The notes under the pieces: generated by a model
Databases searched by the model: none
The model's input: only the letters and a program-made list of their open reading frames with translations
What the model was told of the DNA's origin: nothing
In this document: piece after piece, positions 55,810 through 64,000 of the stretch
Position numbering within the stretch: the first letter of the stretch is position 1
Layout: each line of letters begins with the position of its first letter
NCBI RefSeq assembly: GCF_900100085.1
Contig: NZ_FNEJ01000010.1
Location: 62,001-126,000, forward strand
Length of the DNA stretch: 64,000 nucleotides
From: Salipiger marinus
Lineage (GTDB): Bacteria > Pseudomonadota > Alphaproteobacteria > Rhodobacterales > Rhodobacteraceae
Direction of reading: 5' to 3'
Translations under genes and position numbers: made by a program

Positions 55810-58749
55810 ATGATCTTGGGGCGGATGAAGGCGGCGGTTCTGGCGGCTGTGCTGCCGCTTGCGGCGATGGCGCAGCAGGACGCGCGCGAGGTCTATGTCT
55901 TTGGCAACAGTCTTGTGCATCATCTGGGCGACGCGGCGCATAGCAACGCGCCCTACTGGATGGACCAGCTGGCGCGGGCGGACGGGCGGCGGCTGGCGCT
56001 GGACGGGCAATGGGGCTTTCTGCGGGATTTTGCCGGAACCCTGCCGCCGCAGCCCAACTGGACCATCCCCGGCGTCACCTCCAACTGGGATCCGGGGCGC
56101 GGCACCTTTGGCGATGCGGGCTATGACGCGGTGGTGATCACGCCCGCCAATTTCATTCAGGATCAGGATCCGGACCAGCCCTTCGCCTATGACAACCCCG
56201 AGCGCGTCACCCCGGTGGAGACGATCCTGACCGTCATGGACTGGGTCGAAGGCCATGCCCCCGGCACCCCGGTCTGGATCTATGAAGGCTGGTCGGACAT
56301 GGACTCGGTCGCGGGGGGCTTTCCGCCCTCGCGCCGGGGGCTGCGGCGCTATCACGACTACAATACCGGGGCTTACGGCGTCTGGTATGACGACCTGGTG
56401 GCAGAGCTGGCCGAGGCGCGGCCCGAGGCCGATCTGCGGCTGATTCCCGTGGCGCGGGTGCTGTCGGGGCTGTTGCAGCAGGGCGGGCTGCTGGAGGATC
56501 TGCCGGTCGAGGCGCTCTATGTCGATGGCTCGCCGCATGGCACGCCCGCGCTGTATTTCCTTGCCGGGGCGGTCAGCTATGCCGCGCTGTTCAACGCGCC
56601 CCCGCCCGAAAGCTACACGCCCCCCACCGACCTGCCGCCCGAGATGGCGGCGCGCTGGCCGCAGATCGCGGGCGCCATCTGGCAGCAGCTGCGCGAGCTT
56701 GGCACGGTGACAGAGCGCGACGCCACGGCCCCCGCGCCGGTCCGGCAGGCCGAGGCTGATCCCCTGCCCGCGCGGGGCGAGGTGGCGCTGCCCGGACCGG
56801 GCGCCGTGCCGCAGGGCGCGCCCGCGCTGGCCATGGGGCTGAACGGGCTGTCGGACTGGTCGACGCAGCAGCCCTTCATCGACGTGATGAAGACCGCGCG
56901 GGACTGGGTGGGGCATCTGCCCGACCAGTGGGGCGGGGTCAGCGCCGAGGAACTACGCGCGGGCGGCCATCTGGGCGCCGATGGCTGGCCGCAGAGCCTG
57001 CCCCCGCAGGTGGAGCGGATCGAGGCGCTGCTGCTGACCGACCAGCCCGAGGCGGCGGCGCATCTGCGCGGCAGCTATCGGGTGACATGGCAGGGCAAGG
57101 GCGAGATCGAACTGACCGGGCGCGCCCGCCGCGTGCGCATGGGCGAGGGCGAGGCGAGCTTCGATTATGAACCGGGCGAAGGCTCTGTCGGCATCTCCAT
57201 CGCGGCGGTTGATGCGGCGGATCCGATCCGTGACATCCATGTGATCCGCGCCGATCTGCTGCCGCTTCACGAGGTTGGCGCGCTGTTCAACCCCGACTGG
57301 CTGGCGCGCATCCGCGATCTGCGCAGCCTGCGGTTCATGGACTGGATGATGACCAACGGTTCCCCGGTGCAAGGCTGGGACGACCGCCCGCGCCTGACCG
57401 ATCACACATGGACCGTCTGGGGGGCACCGCTGGAGGTGATGATCGCGCTTGCCAACGAGGTGGGCGCGGATCCGTGGTTCACCCTGCCGCATATGGCCGA
57501 TGACGACTACATCCGCCGCTTTGCCGAAACGGTGAAGGCCGGGCTGGATCCCCGGCTGAAGGCGCATGTGGAATATTCCAACGAGGTCTGGAACCACATC
57601 TTTCCGCAGGCGGGCTGGGCGGCGGCACAGGCAGAAACGCTGTGGGGCGCCTCGGAATCGGGCTGGATCCAGTTCTATGGTCTGCGCGCCGCGCAGGTCA
57701 TGGACATCTGGACAGAGGTTTATGGCGCCGAGGCCCCCGACCGGCTGGTGTGCGTGGTGGCCACCCATACCGGCTGGCCGGGGCTGGAGGAGCAGATCCT
57801 GACCGCACCGCTGGCCTTCCTGCATCTGGGCCATGCCCCGGTCGACAGTTTCGATGCCTATGCCGTCACCGGCTATTTCGGCTATGAAATGGGCGGCGAG
57901 GAGATGGCCGCCCGGATCGACGACTGGCTGTCCCGGGCCGAGGCGCAGGCCGAACGCGACGGTACGGCGCAGGGTCTGCAGCGGGTGGCGCTGCGCGAAT
58001 ATGTCCGCCAGCACCGCTTTGATGCCGCGATCCTGCCGGTGGCCATGGCGCTGCAGGAGGGCTCGCTGGGCCAGCTTGTGGACGAGGTGCTGCCCTATCA
58101 GGGCGAGGTGGCGCAGAAGGCCGGGCTGCGGCTGGTGATGTATGAGGGCGGCACCCATGTCGCGGCGCAGATGGCGCGGGTGGACGAGGAGCGGCTGACC
58201 GAGTTCTTTCAGGTGTTCAACTACACGCCCGAAATGGCCAAGCTTTACGAACAGCTGCTGACCGGCTGGGTCGCGGCGGGGGGCACGCTGTTCAACGCCT
58301 TTGTCGATGTGGCGCCCGCGTCGAAATGGGGCAGCTGGGGCGCGCTGCGCTATCTGGAGGACAGCAATCCGCGCTGGGACATGCTGATGGCCTATAACGC
58401 CTCCGCCCCCACCGACTGGGATCCGCGCGGGGCGGCGGCCTTTGCCCAAGGGCTGCTGCTGCGGGCGGGCGCGCGGGGCGAGGTGCTGGAGGGGACGGAA
58501 CTGGCCGACACGCTGATCGGCGGGCCCGGCAATGACGACTTGCGCGCGGGCGGCGGCGATGACCGGCTGCATGGCGGCGACGGCACGGACCGCGCGCTGC
58601 TGCGGGGCCTGCCCGGCGATTACGAGTTTCGCCGCGACGGCGCGCGGCTGATCGCCGACGGGCCTGCGGGGCAGGTCACGCTGGTGTCGGTGGAATCGCT
58701 GCGCTTTTCCGCTGACCCGGACACCGAGCTGCCCACGGCGGGGCTGTAA
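55810..58749 (+). CDS. Secreted SGNH-hydrolase / glycosidase-like / RTX-repeat protein
   Basis: A 979-residue exported protein. AGGGGGA precedes the ATG; residues 1-22 (MILGRMKAAVLAAVLPLAAMAQ) form a Sec signal. Residues 28-255 resemble an SGNH esterase: GNSLVHHL with Ser34 and VDGSPHGTP with Asp239/His243. From about 345 (LAMGLNGLSDWSTQQPFIDVMKTARDW) to 880 is a TIM-barrel-like glycosidase region, with an Asn-Glu pair in EYSNEVWN (Glu592) and a second Glu in LVMYEGGTH (Glu779), the acid/base and nucleophile spacing of clan GH-A. Residues 904-927 carry two RTX calcium-binding repeats. It probably modifies or trims a surface glycan. Function is inferred. Confidence 0.7.
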   Translation: MILGRMKAAVLAAVLPLAAMAQQDAREVYVFGNSLVHHLGDAAHSNAPYWMDQLARADGRRLALDGQWGFLRDFAGTLPPQPNWTIPGVTSNWDPGRGTFGDAGYDAVVITPANFIQDQDPDQPFAYDNPERVTPVETILTVMDWVEGHAPGTPVWIYEGWSDMDSVAGGFPPSRRGLRRYHDYNTGAYGVWYDDLVAELAEARPEADLRLIPVARVLSGLLQQGGLLEDLPVEALYVDGSPHGTPALYFLAGAVSYAALFNAPPPESYTPPTDLPPEMAARWPQIAGAIWQQLRELGTVTERDATAPAPVRQAEADPLPARGEVALPGPGAVPQGAPALAMGLNGLSDWSTQQPFIDVMKTARDWVGHLPDQWGGVSAEELRAGGHLGADGWPQSLPPQVERIEALLLTDQPEAAAHLRGSYRVTWQGKGEIELTGRARRVRMGEGEASFDYEPGEGSVGISIAAVDAADPIRDIHVIRADLLPLHEVGALFNPDWLARIRDLRSLRFMDWMMTNGSPVQGWDDRPRLTDHTWTVWGAPLEVMIALANEVGADPWFTLPHMADDDYIRRFAETVKAGLDPRLKAHVEYSNEVWNHIFPQAGWAAAQAETLWGASESGWIQFYGLRAAQVMDIWTEVYGAEAPDRLVCVVATHTGWPGLEEQILTAPLAFLHLGHAPVDSFDAYAVTGYFGYEMGGEEMAARIDDWLSRAEAQAERDGTAQGLQRVALREYVRQHRFDAAILPVAMALQEGSLGQLVDEVLPYQGEVAQKAGLRLVMYEGGTHVAAQMARVDEERLTEFFQVFNYTPEMAKLYEQLLTGWVAAGGTLFNAFVDVAPASKWGSWGALRYLEDSNPRWDMLMAYNASAPTDWDPRGAAAFAQGLLLRAGARGEVLEGTELADTLIGGPGNDDLRAGGGDDRLHGGDGTDRALLRGLPGDYEFRRDGARLIADGPAGQVTLVSVESLRFSADPDTELPTAGL

Positions 58750-58754
58750 GAAAC

Positions 58755-60014
58755 CTAGCCGCGCGCGCGCAGGATTTCGTCCACCAGCGTTTCGGCGCCA
58801 AGGCTGGCGCGGAAATGCGCCTCGACATGGGTGCGGCCTGCGGCGCTGAACCCTTCGGCGCTGGCGGGATTCTGCGCCAGTTCGCGGATGGCGCGGGCCA
58901 AGGCCGAAGGATCGCGCGGCGGCACCAGCTTGCCGGTATGGCCATCGTCGATCAGTTCGCTCACGCCGCCCGCATCGGTGCCGATGGTGGGCACGCCACA
59001 GGACATCGCCTCCATATAGGCGACCCCCAGCGGTTCATGCCACGAGGCCAGCACAAACACATGCGCCTCCAGCAGCTTGGCCTTCACCGCCTGCGCATCG
59101 AGCGCGCCCAGCAGTTTGACGTGATCCTGCAGCCGCAGCTTGCGCAGATGCGTTTCCAGATCCTGCCGGAATCCGGTGCCGCCCGCGTCATCCTCTCCGG
59201 CGATTTCCAGCCGCACGTCCACGCCCTGATCCAGAAGCTGCCGCACCGCCGACATCAGATCCTGATGCCCCTTCACCGCGTTCAGCCGCCCGCAGGAGAA
59301 AATCCGCAGCGGCCTGCCCTTTTCGGGCGGCTGATAGGGGGTGGTGCGGCGCAGATCCTCGGTATCCACGCCCATGGGCCGCACCACCAGCCGGGGCGGC
59401 AGCGCGCCCGACAGCTGCTGCTGCACCTCCTCCATCAGCCGGTGGGTGATGACGGTGGCAAATTCGGCGCCCTGCCATTTCACCCGCTGGCCGGGGCCGT
59501 AATCCGACAGCGGCCCGTGCAGCGTCAGCGAATAGGGCCGCCCGCCCAGCCGACGCGCCAGCCCCGCGATCAGCGCCGCGCGCCCGCAGCTATGGACATG
59601 GATATGGTCGAGCCGTTCCGCTGCGGCATGACGGTTCAGCGCCTCGGCGGCGGAGAGCGTGACCGCGACATCCTGCGCGAATCGCCGCCCCTCGCGCCAG
59701 ATCTGCCCGGGCAGGCCGCGCGGCAGCAGCCGGGCCAGCGTGGCGGTGGCGGCGATCAGCCGGACCTCGCCCAGATAGGTGGTGCGGGCGATTGCCTCCT
59801 GCGACCAGCTGTGCGCGATCAGCCCTTCCGGGGGCATCCGCGTGGACAGCAGATGCACCTCATGACCCATCGCCTCCAGCGCAAGAACTTCGCGCCAGAA
59901 GAAGATATGGGTCTGCCCCGGGAATTGAGGCACCAGATATCCGATCCGCAGCTGCGGCGACACGCATCCCCCCGCTTTCAGCCCATCTTGTCCGGTCGTA
60001 GATGGCATTTGCAT
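58755..60014 (-). CDS. Glycosyltransferase family 4, exopolysaccharide type
   Basis: A 419-residue GT-B enzyme. The N-terminal domain has RIGYLVPQFPGQTHIFFWREVLALEAMGHEVHLLSTR, then HIHVHSCGRAALIAGLARRLGGRPYSLTLHGPL. The C-terminal nucleotide-sugar domain has GVDTEDLRR, LRIFSCGRLNAVKGHQDLMSAVRQL and the E-x7-E signature EPLGVAYMEAMSCGVPTIGTDAGGVSELI. Similar proteins are annotated in exopolysaccharide loci. The donor sugar is not known. It is convergent with the SGNH/GH gene and divergent from a GT2 gene, sharing a 99-bp upstream region. Confidence 0.92.
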   Translation of the reverse strand: MQMPSTTGQDGLKAGGCVSPQLRIGYLVPQFPGQTHIFFWREVLALEAMGHEVHLLSTRMPPEGLIAHSWSQEAIARTTYLGEVRLIAATATLARLLPRGLPGQIWREGRRFAQDVAVTLSAAEALNRHAAAERLDHIHVHSCGRAALIAGLARRLGGRPYSLTLHGPLSDYGPGQRVKWQGAEFATVITHRLMEEVQQQLSGALPPRLVVRPMGVDTEDLRRTTPYQPPEKGRPLRIFSCGRLNAVKGHQDLMSAVRQLLDQGVDVRLEIAGEDDAGGTGFRQDLETHLRKLRLQDHVKLLGALDAQAVKAKLLEAHVFVLASWHEPLGVAYMEAMSCGVPTIGTDAGGVSELIDDGHTGKLVPPRDPSALARAIRELAQNPASAEGFSAAGRTHVEAHFRASLGAETLVDEILRARG

Positions 60015-60113
60015 TGAACTCTACGCCATTTCATTCTTTGGCCACAGTTTGCTGGCAGCAGCGACGCTTGCCGGACAGGAAAATTCGCAGGTGTGGCTAC
60101 ATTGGTACGGATC

Positions 60114-60971
60114 ATGGATGCGCAGCGCGACCCCGACAACAGTCCCGCCCTGTCGGTGATCCTGCCCGCCAGCAACGAGGCGGCGCTGATCGGGCCCTGC
60201 CTGTCGGCGCTGCTTGGCTCGGTCTGGACCCATCCCCGCCCGCCCGAGGTGATCGTCATCGCCAATGGCTGCCGGGACGATACCGCCGCCCGCGCCCGCG
60301 CGCTGATCCCCGGCTTTGCCGCGCGCGGCTGGCCGCTGCGGGTGATCGACCGGGCCGAAGGCGGCAAGCTCGCCGCGCTGGATGCGGGCGACGCCGTGGC
60401 GCGGGGCGGGGTGCGGGTCTATCTTGATGCCGATGTGACGGTGGATCCGGCACTGCTGACGCAGCTTTGTGACGCGCTGGCGGGGCCCGCGCCGCGCTAT
60501 GCCAGCGGGCGGCTGCACATCACCGCCAAGGGGGCTGTGTCGCGCGCCTATGCGCGGCTGTGGCGCCGCGTGCCCTTCATGGCCAAAGGCGTGCCGGGCT
60601 GCGGGGTCTTTGCCGTCAGCGCGGCGGGGCGGGCGCGCTGGGGCGGCTTTCCCGACATCATCTCCGACGACACCTTCGTGCGGCTGTGTTTTGCGCCGCA
60701 GGAACGTGTCGCCGTGGCGGCCCCCTATGACTGGCCCATCGCCGAGGGGTTTGGCGCGCTGGTCCGGGTGCGGCGCAGGCAGGATGCGGGCGTGGCCGAA
60801 ATCGCGCGCCGCTTTCCCGACCTTCTGCGCAACGAGGACAAGCTGCCGCTGTCGCGCCGCGGCCTGCTGGGGCTGGCCTTGCGCGACCCTGCGGGCTTTG
60901 CCATCTACGCGGGCGTGGCGCTGATGGTGCGGCTGCGCCCGCCCGCCCAGGACTGGAGCCGAAGCCGATGA
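60114..60971 (+). CDS. Glycosyltransferase family 2
   Basis: A 285-residue GT2 enzyme starting at ATG 60114; an in-frame GTG at 60093 is a possible earlier start with AGGA upstream. LSVILPASNEAALIGPCLSALLGS and EVIVIANGCRDDTAARARAL bind the nucleotide sugar, VYLDADVTVDPALL is the DxD metal site, and FPDIISDDTFVRLCF the catalytic Asp region. A hydrophobic C-terminal helix (LLGLALRDPAGFAIYAGVALMVRL) probably attaches it to the membrane. It overlaps the flippase gene by 4 bp (ATGA), so the two are translationally coupled. Confidence 0.9.
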   Translation: MDAQRDPDNSPALSVILPASNEAALIGPCLSALLGSVWTHPRPPEVIVIANGCRDDTAARARALIPGFAARGWPLRVIDRAEGGKLAALDAGDAVARGGVRVYLDADVTVDPALLTQLCDALAGPAPRYASGRLHITAKGAVSRAYARLWRRVPFMAKGVPGCGVFAVSAAGRARWGGFPDIISDDTFVRLCFAPQERVAVAAPYDWPIAEGFGALVRVRRRQDAGVAEIARRFPDLLRNEDKLPLSRRGLLGLALRDPAGFAIYAGVALMVRLRPPAQDWSRSR

Positions 60972-62335
60972 TCCCCGCGCTCTGGCAGCGCCTGAACGGC
61001 AGTTCGCTGATGGCCCGCGCGCTGCGGTCTTCCATGCTGACGGTGGGCGGGTTTGGCGCGGCGCAGGTCATGCGGCTCGCCTCGAACCTGATCCTGACGC
61101 GGCTGCTGTTCCCCGAAGCCTTTGGCCTGATGGCGCTGGTGTCGGTGTTCATGATGGGCCTGCAGCAGTTTTCCGACGTGGGCGTGACCCCCGCCATCCT
61201 GCAGAGCCGCCGCGGCGACGAGCGGGATTTCCTCAACACCGCATGGACGATTCAGGCGGTGCGGGGCGCGGGCCTGTGGCTGCTGGCCTGCGCGCTGGCA
61301 TGGCCCATGGCGTGGATCTATGACGAACCGCAGCTGCTGCATCTGCTGCCCGTGGCCAGCCTGACGCTGCTGATCCTCGGGTTCAAGCCGACGCGGATGG
61401 ACACGGCGAACCGGCATCTGCTGCTGGGCCGGGTCACGCTGCTGGATCTGGCGACACAAGGCGCGGGGATCCTCAGCGCGGTGATCCTTGCATGGCTGAC
61501 GGGGTCGGTCTGGGCGCTGGTGGCAAGCGGCATTCTCAGCGCGCTGATCGAGGTGCTGATCAATTCGCGCTTCCTGCCCGGGCTGCGCAACAGCTTCCGC
61601 TGGGAGCCCGCCGCCGCGCAGGAACTGATCCATTTCGGCAAATGGATCTTTCTGGCCACGGTCTGCGGCTTCTTCTTCAGTCAGGCGGACAAGATCCTGA
61701 TGGGGAAATACCTGCCGCTTGATCATTTCGGCATCTACAATATCGGCTATTTCCTTGCCTCCTTCCCGATGCTGCTGGGATCCATGGTCACGCGGCGCAT
61801 CCTCATTCCCATCTACCGCGAAACGCCCCCCACGCGGAGCCGCGCCAATTTCCTGCGGCTGCGGCGGATGCGGTTTGCCGTCACGGCGCCGCTGCTGCTG
61901 CTGGTCACCACCTTTGCGGTGATGGGCGACTGGCTGGTGGATGTGATGTATGACGACCGCTATCTGGCGGCGGGAGCGGTGGCGGTGATCGTCGCCTGCA
62001 TGCAGATGCCGCAGATCATCGTGCAGACTTACGATCAGGCGGCGCTGGCCGCAGGCGACAGCCGCAGCTTTTTTGTGCTGGCGGCGGCGCGGGCGGTGCT
62101 GATGGTGGGCAGCATCCTTGTCGGGCTGGAAACCGCCGGATTCATCGGCGCGCTGTTCGGCTATGGCGCGGCCTTCCTGCTGGCCTATCCGGTGGTGGTC
62201 TGGCTGGCGCGGCGCATGGGCGCGTGGGATCCGCTGCACGATCTGGTCTTTGCCGGGCTGGGCGCGGGCTGCGCCGCCTTCGCCATGTGGATCAACTGGG
62301 AGTCGATCCGCTACCTGTCGCTGCTGGGCCAGTAA
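60968..62335 (+). CDS. Oligosaccharide flippase, Wzx/MOP family
   Basis: A 455-residue membrane protein with about 12 hydrophobic helices. It opens with LRSSMLTVGGFGAAQVMRLASNLILTRLLFPEAFGLMALVSVF, the typical start of polysaccharide biosynthesis (RfbX/MviN-like) transporters. DFLNTAWTIQAVRGAGLWLL and FGKWIFLATVCGFFFSQADKILMGKYLPLDHFGIYNIGYFL follow. Such proteins flip lipid-linked oligosaccharides to the periplasm. It overlaps the GT2 gene and is followed 180 bp later by a polyketide synthase gene. No Wzy polymerase is visible in the window. Confidence 0.92.
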   Translation: MIPALWQRLNGSSLMARALRSSMLTVGGFGAAQVMRLASNLILTRLLFPEAFGLMALVSVFMMGLQQFSDVGVTPAILQSRRGDERDFLNTAWTIQAVRGAGLWLLACALAWPMAWIYDEPQLLHLLPVASLTLLILGFKPTRMDTANRHLLLGRVTLLDLATQGAGILSAVILAWLTGSVWALVASGILSALIEVLINSRFLPGLRNSFRWEPAAAQELIHFGKWIFLATVCGFFFSQADKILMGKYLPLDHFGIYNIGYFLASFPMLLGSMVTRRILIPIYRETPPTRSRANFLRLRRMRFAVTAPLLLLVTTFAVMGDWLVDVMYDDRYLAAGAVAVIVACMQMPQIIVQTYDQAALAAGDSRSFFVLAAARAVLMVGSILVGLETAGFIGALFGYGAAFLLAYPVVVWLARRMGAWDPLHDLVFAGLGAGCAAFAMWINWESIRYLSLLGQ

Positions 62336-62515
62336 CGGCCCGTTCCGGAATCGCGACAATTTCCTTTCAAATTGCTACTGTCGCCGATGCGATGACAATC
62401 GCGGTGTGAGTCCGGGGAATTGAGGCGGTGATGGGTCGAATATCTCGAAACCGCCGCATTTGCTCCCCATTTTTCCTTTACGGCTCGTCAAGGCCGAAAC
62501 GGCAGGATCAGGGTC

Positions 62516-64000
62516 ATGACGCAAGTTTTTCAGCACGATTCGGATGAGACGGACATCGCCATTGTCGGAATGGCGGCCCATCTTCCCGGCGCTGCGGATA
62601 TCGACGCTTATTGGCAGATGCTGCGCGAGGGGCGCCGCGCCATCCGCCGGTTGAGTGATGACGAGCTGCTTGCCGCCGGAGAGGATCCGGGCCTGATCCG
62701 CCACAAGGATTACGTGCCCTTCGCCGCGCCGCTGGACGGGTTCGAGATGTTCGATGCCGAGTTTTTCGGCTTCGCCCCCAAGGATGCCGCGATCATGGAT
62801 CCGCAGCACCGGCAGTTTCTGGAAACCGCATGGGAGGCGCTGGAAAACGCGGGCCATGTGCCGGAAAACTTCGACGGGCGCGTCGGCGTCTTCGCGGGCT
62901 GCGGCATGGGCAGCTATTTCTATTTCAACCTCTGCTCCAACCCGGATCTGGTGGAAAGCACCGGCATGTTCCTGCTGCGCCATACCGGCAATGACAAGGA
63001 TTTCATGACCACGCGGCTGAGCCATGTGCTGGATCTGCAGGGCCCGTCGATCAACGTGCAGACCGCCTGTTCCACCTCGCTGGTGGCCACGCATATGGCC
63101 GCACAGGCGCTGCTGAACGGCGAATGCGACATGGCGCTGGCGGGCGGGGTGACGGTGGAACTGCCGCAGGGCCGGGGCTACCTGTATAAGGAAAACGAGA
63201 TCCTGTCGCCCGACGGCGAATGCCATGCCTTCGACCACCGCGCGCAGGGCACGGTCTTTGGCTCCGGCGCCGGGGTGGTGGTGCTGCGGCGGCTGGCCGA
63301 TGCGCGGGCCGATGGCGACCATGTCTGGGCGGTCATCAAGGGGTCGGCGGTCAACAATGACGGCGCGCAGAAGGCGGGCTATCTGGCGCCTTCGGTCGAC
63401 GGGCAGGCCCGCGCCATCGCCGAGGCGCAGGCGGTGGCGGGGGTTGGGTCCGAAACCGTGGATTACGTCGAATGCCACGGCACCGGCACCTATCTGGGCG
63501 ACCCGATCGAGGTGGCGGCGCTGACGCAGGCCTTTGCCGAAACCGGGCGCGCGCGGCAGCATTGCCGCATCGGCTCGGTCAAGACCAATATCGGCCATCT
63601 GGACACGGCGGCGGGGGTGGCAAGCCTCATCAAGGCCTCGCTGGCGCTGCATCACCGCGAAATGCCGCCCAGTCTGGGATATGAGGCGCCCAACCCCGCC
63701 ATCGATTTCGACCATTCGCCGTTTCTGGTGAATGACCGGCTGACGCCTTGGGTCCGGCAGGGCCATCCGCGCCGCGCCGGGGTCAATTCGCTGGGCGTGG
63801 GCGGCACCAATGCCCATGTCGTGCTGGAGGAGGCGGCGGCGCGGCCCGCGTCCGAGGCCAGCGACTGGCCCTTCCAGATCCTCACCCTGTCCGGGCGCAG
63901 CAAGGCCGCGCTGGAGGACAATGCCGCGCGGCTCGCCGCGCATCTGCGCGCCCATCCCGATCTGCCGCTGGCCGATGTCGCCTATACGCTGAAAGAGGGC
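62516..64000 (+). CDS. Type I polyketide synthase, N-terminal ketosynthase (3' truncated by window edge)
   Basis: The frame opens at ATG 62516 and runs off the window at base 64000, 495 codons. Residues 12-440 are a ketosynthase: DIAIVGMAAHLPGAADIDAYW, DPQHRQFLETAWEALENAG, the nucleophile VQTACSTSLVATHMA (Cys185), ECHGTGTYLGDPIEV (His321) and SVKTNIGHLDTAAGVASL (His361). The end has the GTNAHVVLEEA linker and then LSGRSKAALEDNAARLAAHL, a start of an acyltransferase-linked region. The remaining domains are outside. It is 180 bp after a glycan flippase gene. The product is unknown. Confidence 0.93.
   Translation, partial: MTQVFQHDSDETDIAIVGMAAHLPGAADIDAYWQMLREGRRAIRRLSDDELLAAGEDPGLIRHKDYVPFAAPLDGFEMFDAEFFGFAPKDAAIMDPQHRQFLETAWEALENAGHVPENFDGRVGVFAGCGMGSYFYFNLCSNPDLVESTGMFLLRHTGNDKDFMTTRLSHVLDLQGPSINVQTACSTSLVATHMAAQALLNGECDMALAGGVTVELPQGRGYLYKENEILSPDGECHAFDHRAQGTVFGSGAGVVVLRRLADARADGDHVWAVIKGSAVNNDGAQKAGYLAPSVDGQARAIAEAQAVAGVGSETVDYVECHGTGTYLGDPIEVAALTQAFAETGRARQHCRIGSVKTNIGHLDTAAGVASLIKASLALHHREMPPSLGYEAPNPAIDFDHSPFLVNDRLTPWVRQGHPRRAGVNSLGVGGTNAHVVLEEAAARPASEASDWPFQILTLSGRSKAALEDNAARLAAHLRAHPDLPLADVAYTLKEG

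Noticed and set aside
55477-56916. N-terminal extension of leuA to about 1000 residues
   Set aside because: The extension has no known domain, lies opposite the SGNH/GH gene, and a standard LeuA start with a ribosome site exists at 55476.

Overview
The window is a contiguous, high-GC chromosomal segment of an alphaproteobacterium, almost certainly a member of the Rhodobacterales (Rhodobacteraceae/Roseobacteraceae). This rests on gene content and order: a RegB / SenC-RegA redox cluster next to ahcY, a divL-like / tsaE / amgK / murU / addB / addA / trxA block, gpsA-tsaD divergent from hemD-mic60-hemY, and hslVU. Genes are tightly packed with many 4-bp ATGA overlaps. I see no insertion sequence, prophage, rRNA or CRISPR array. 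The first gene (3' end of an L,D-transpeptidase) and the last (5' end of a type I polyketide synthase) run off the window.

Layout. 1-5.4 kb: cell-wall L,D-transpeptidases, an SCP-domain lipoprotein, ferrochelatase, a BioC/NDUFAF5-like methyltransferase, comF, a glutaredoxin and a MarR regulator. 5.5-13.5 kb: a dicarboxylate symporter, ubiG, prolyl iminopeptidase, an orphan peptide-binding protein, the HslUV protease and a phosphotransferase. 13.5-23.9 kb: one long minus-strand block, from a PAS-domain DivL-like protein through tsaE, amgK, murU, addB, addA to trxA. 24-29.4 kb: RegB / SenC-RegA redox control, a GNAT acetyltransferase, an HD hydrolase and ahcY. 29.5-40 kb: a phytase-like esterase, an alanine symporter, a universal stress protein, EVE and YciI proteins, gpsA-tsaD, hemD-mic60-hemY, and tRNA-Thr(CGT). 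40-44.7 kb: a choline-O-sulfate locus (BCCT transporter, betC, LysR). 44.6-50.9 kb: an exopolysaccharide sugar transferase with a complex 600-bp upstream region, katG, an LpxR-like outer-membrane protein and an SH3 protein. 51-64 kb: a 2-hydroxyacid dehydrogenase, rfbD, leuA with a leucine leader peptide, and surface-glycan genes (three glycosyltransferases, a flippase, a large SGNH / glycosidase / RTX protein) that lead into a type I polyketide synthase.

How the parts connect. Two perfect CtrA-type boxes (TTAA-N7-TTAAC) occur. One lies just upstream of the divL-like gene and the other upstream of the exopolysaccharide sugar transferase. They suggest that the CckA-ChpT-CtrA phosphorelay both regulates one of its own modulators and controls glycan production. 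The leuA upstream region encodes a 29-residue peptide ending in a leucine-rich run whose stop codon sits inside a 10-bp inverted repeat, the hallmark of attenuation. The right end looks like a surface-glycan locus coupled to polyketide synthesis and is the most promising place for an uncharacterised product, but it is cut by the window edge. All functional calls are from reading the sequence; no database search was run.
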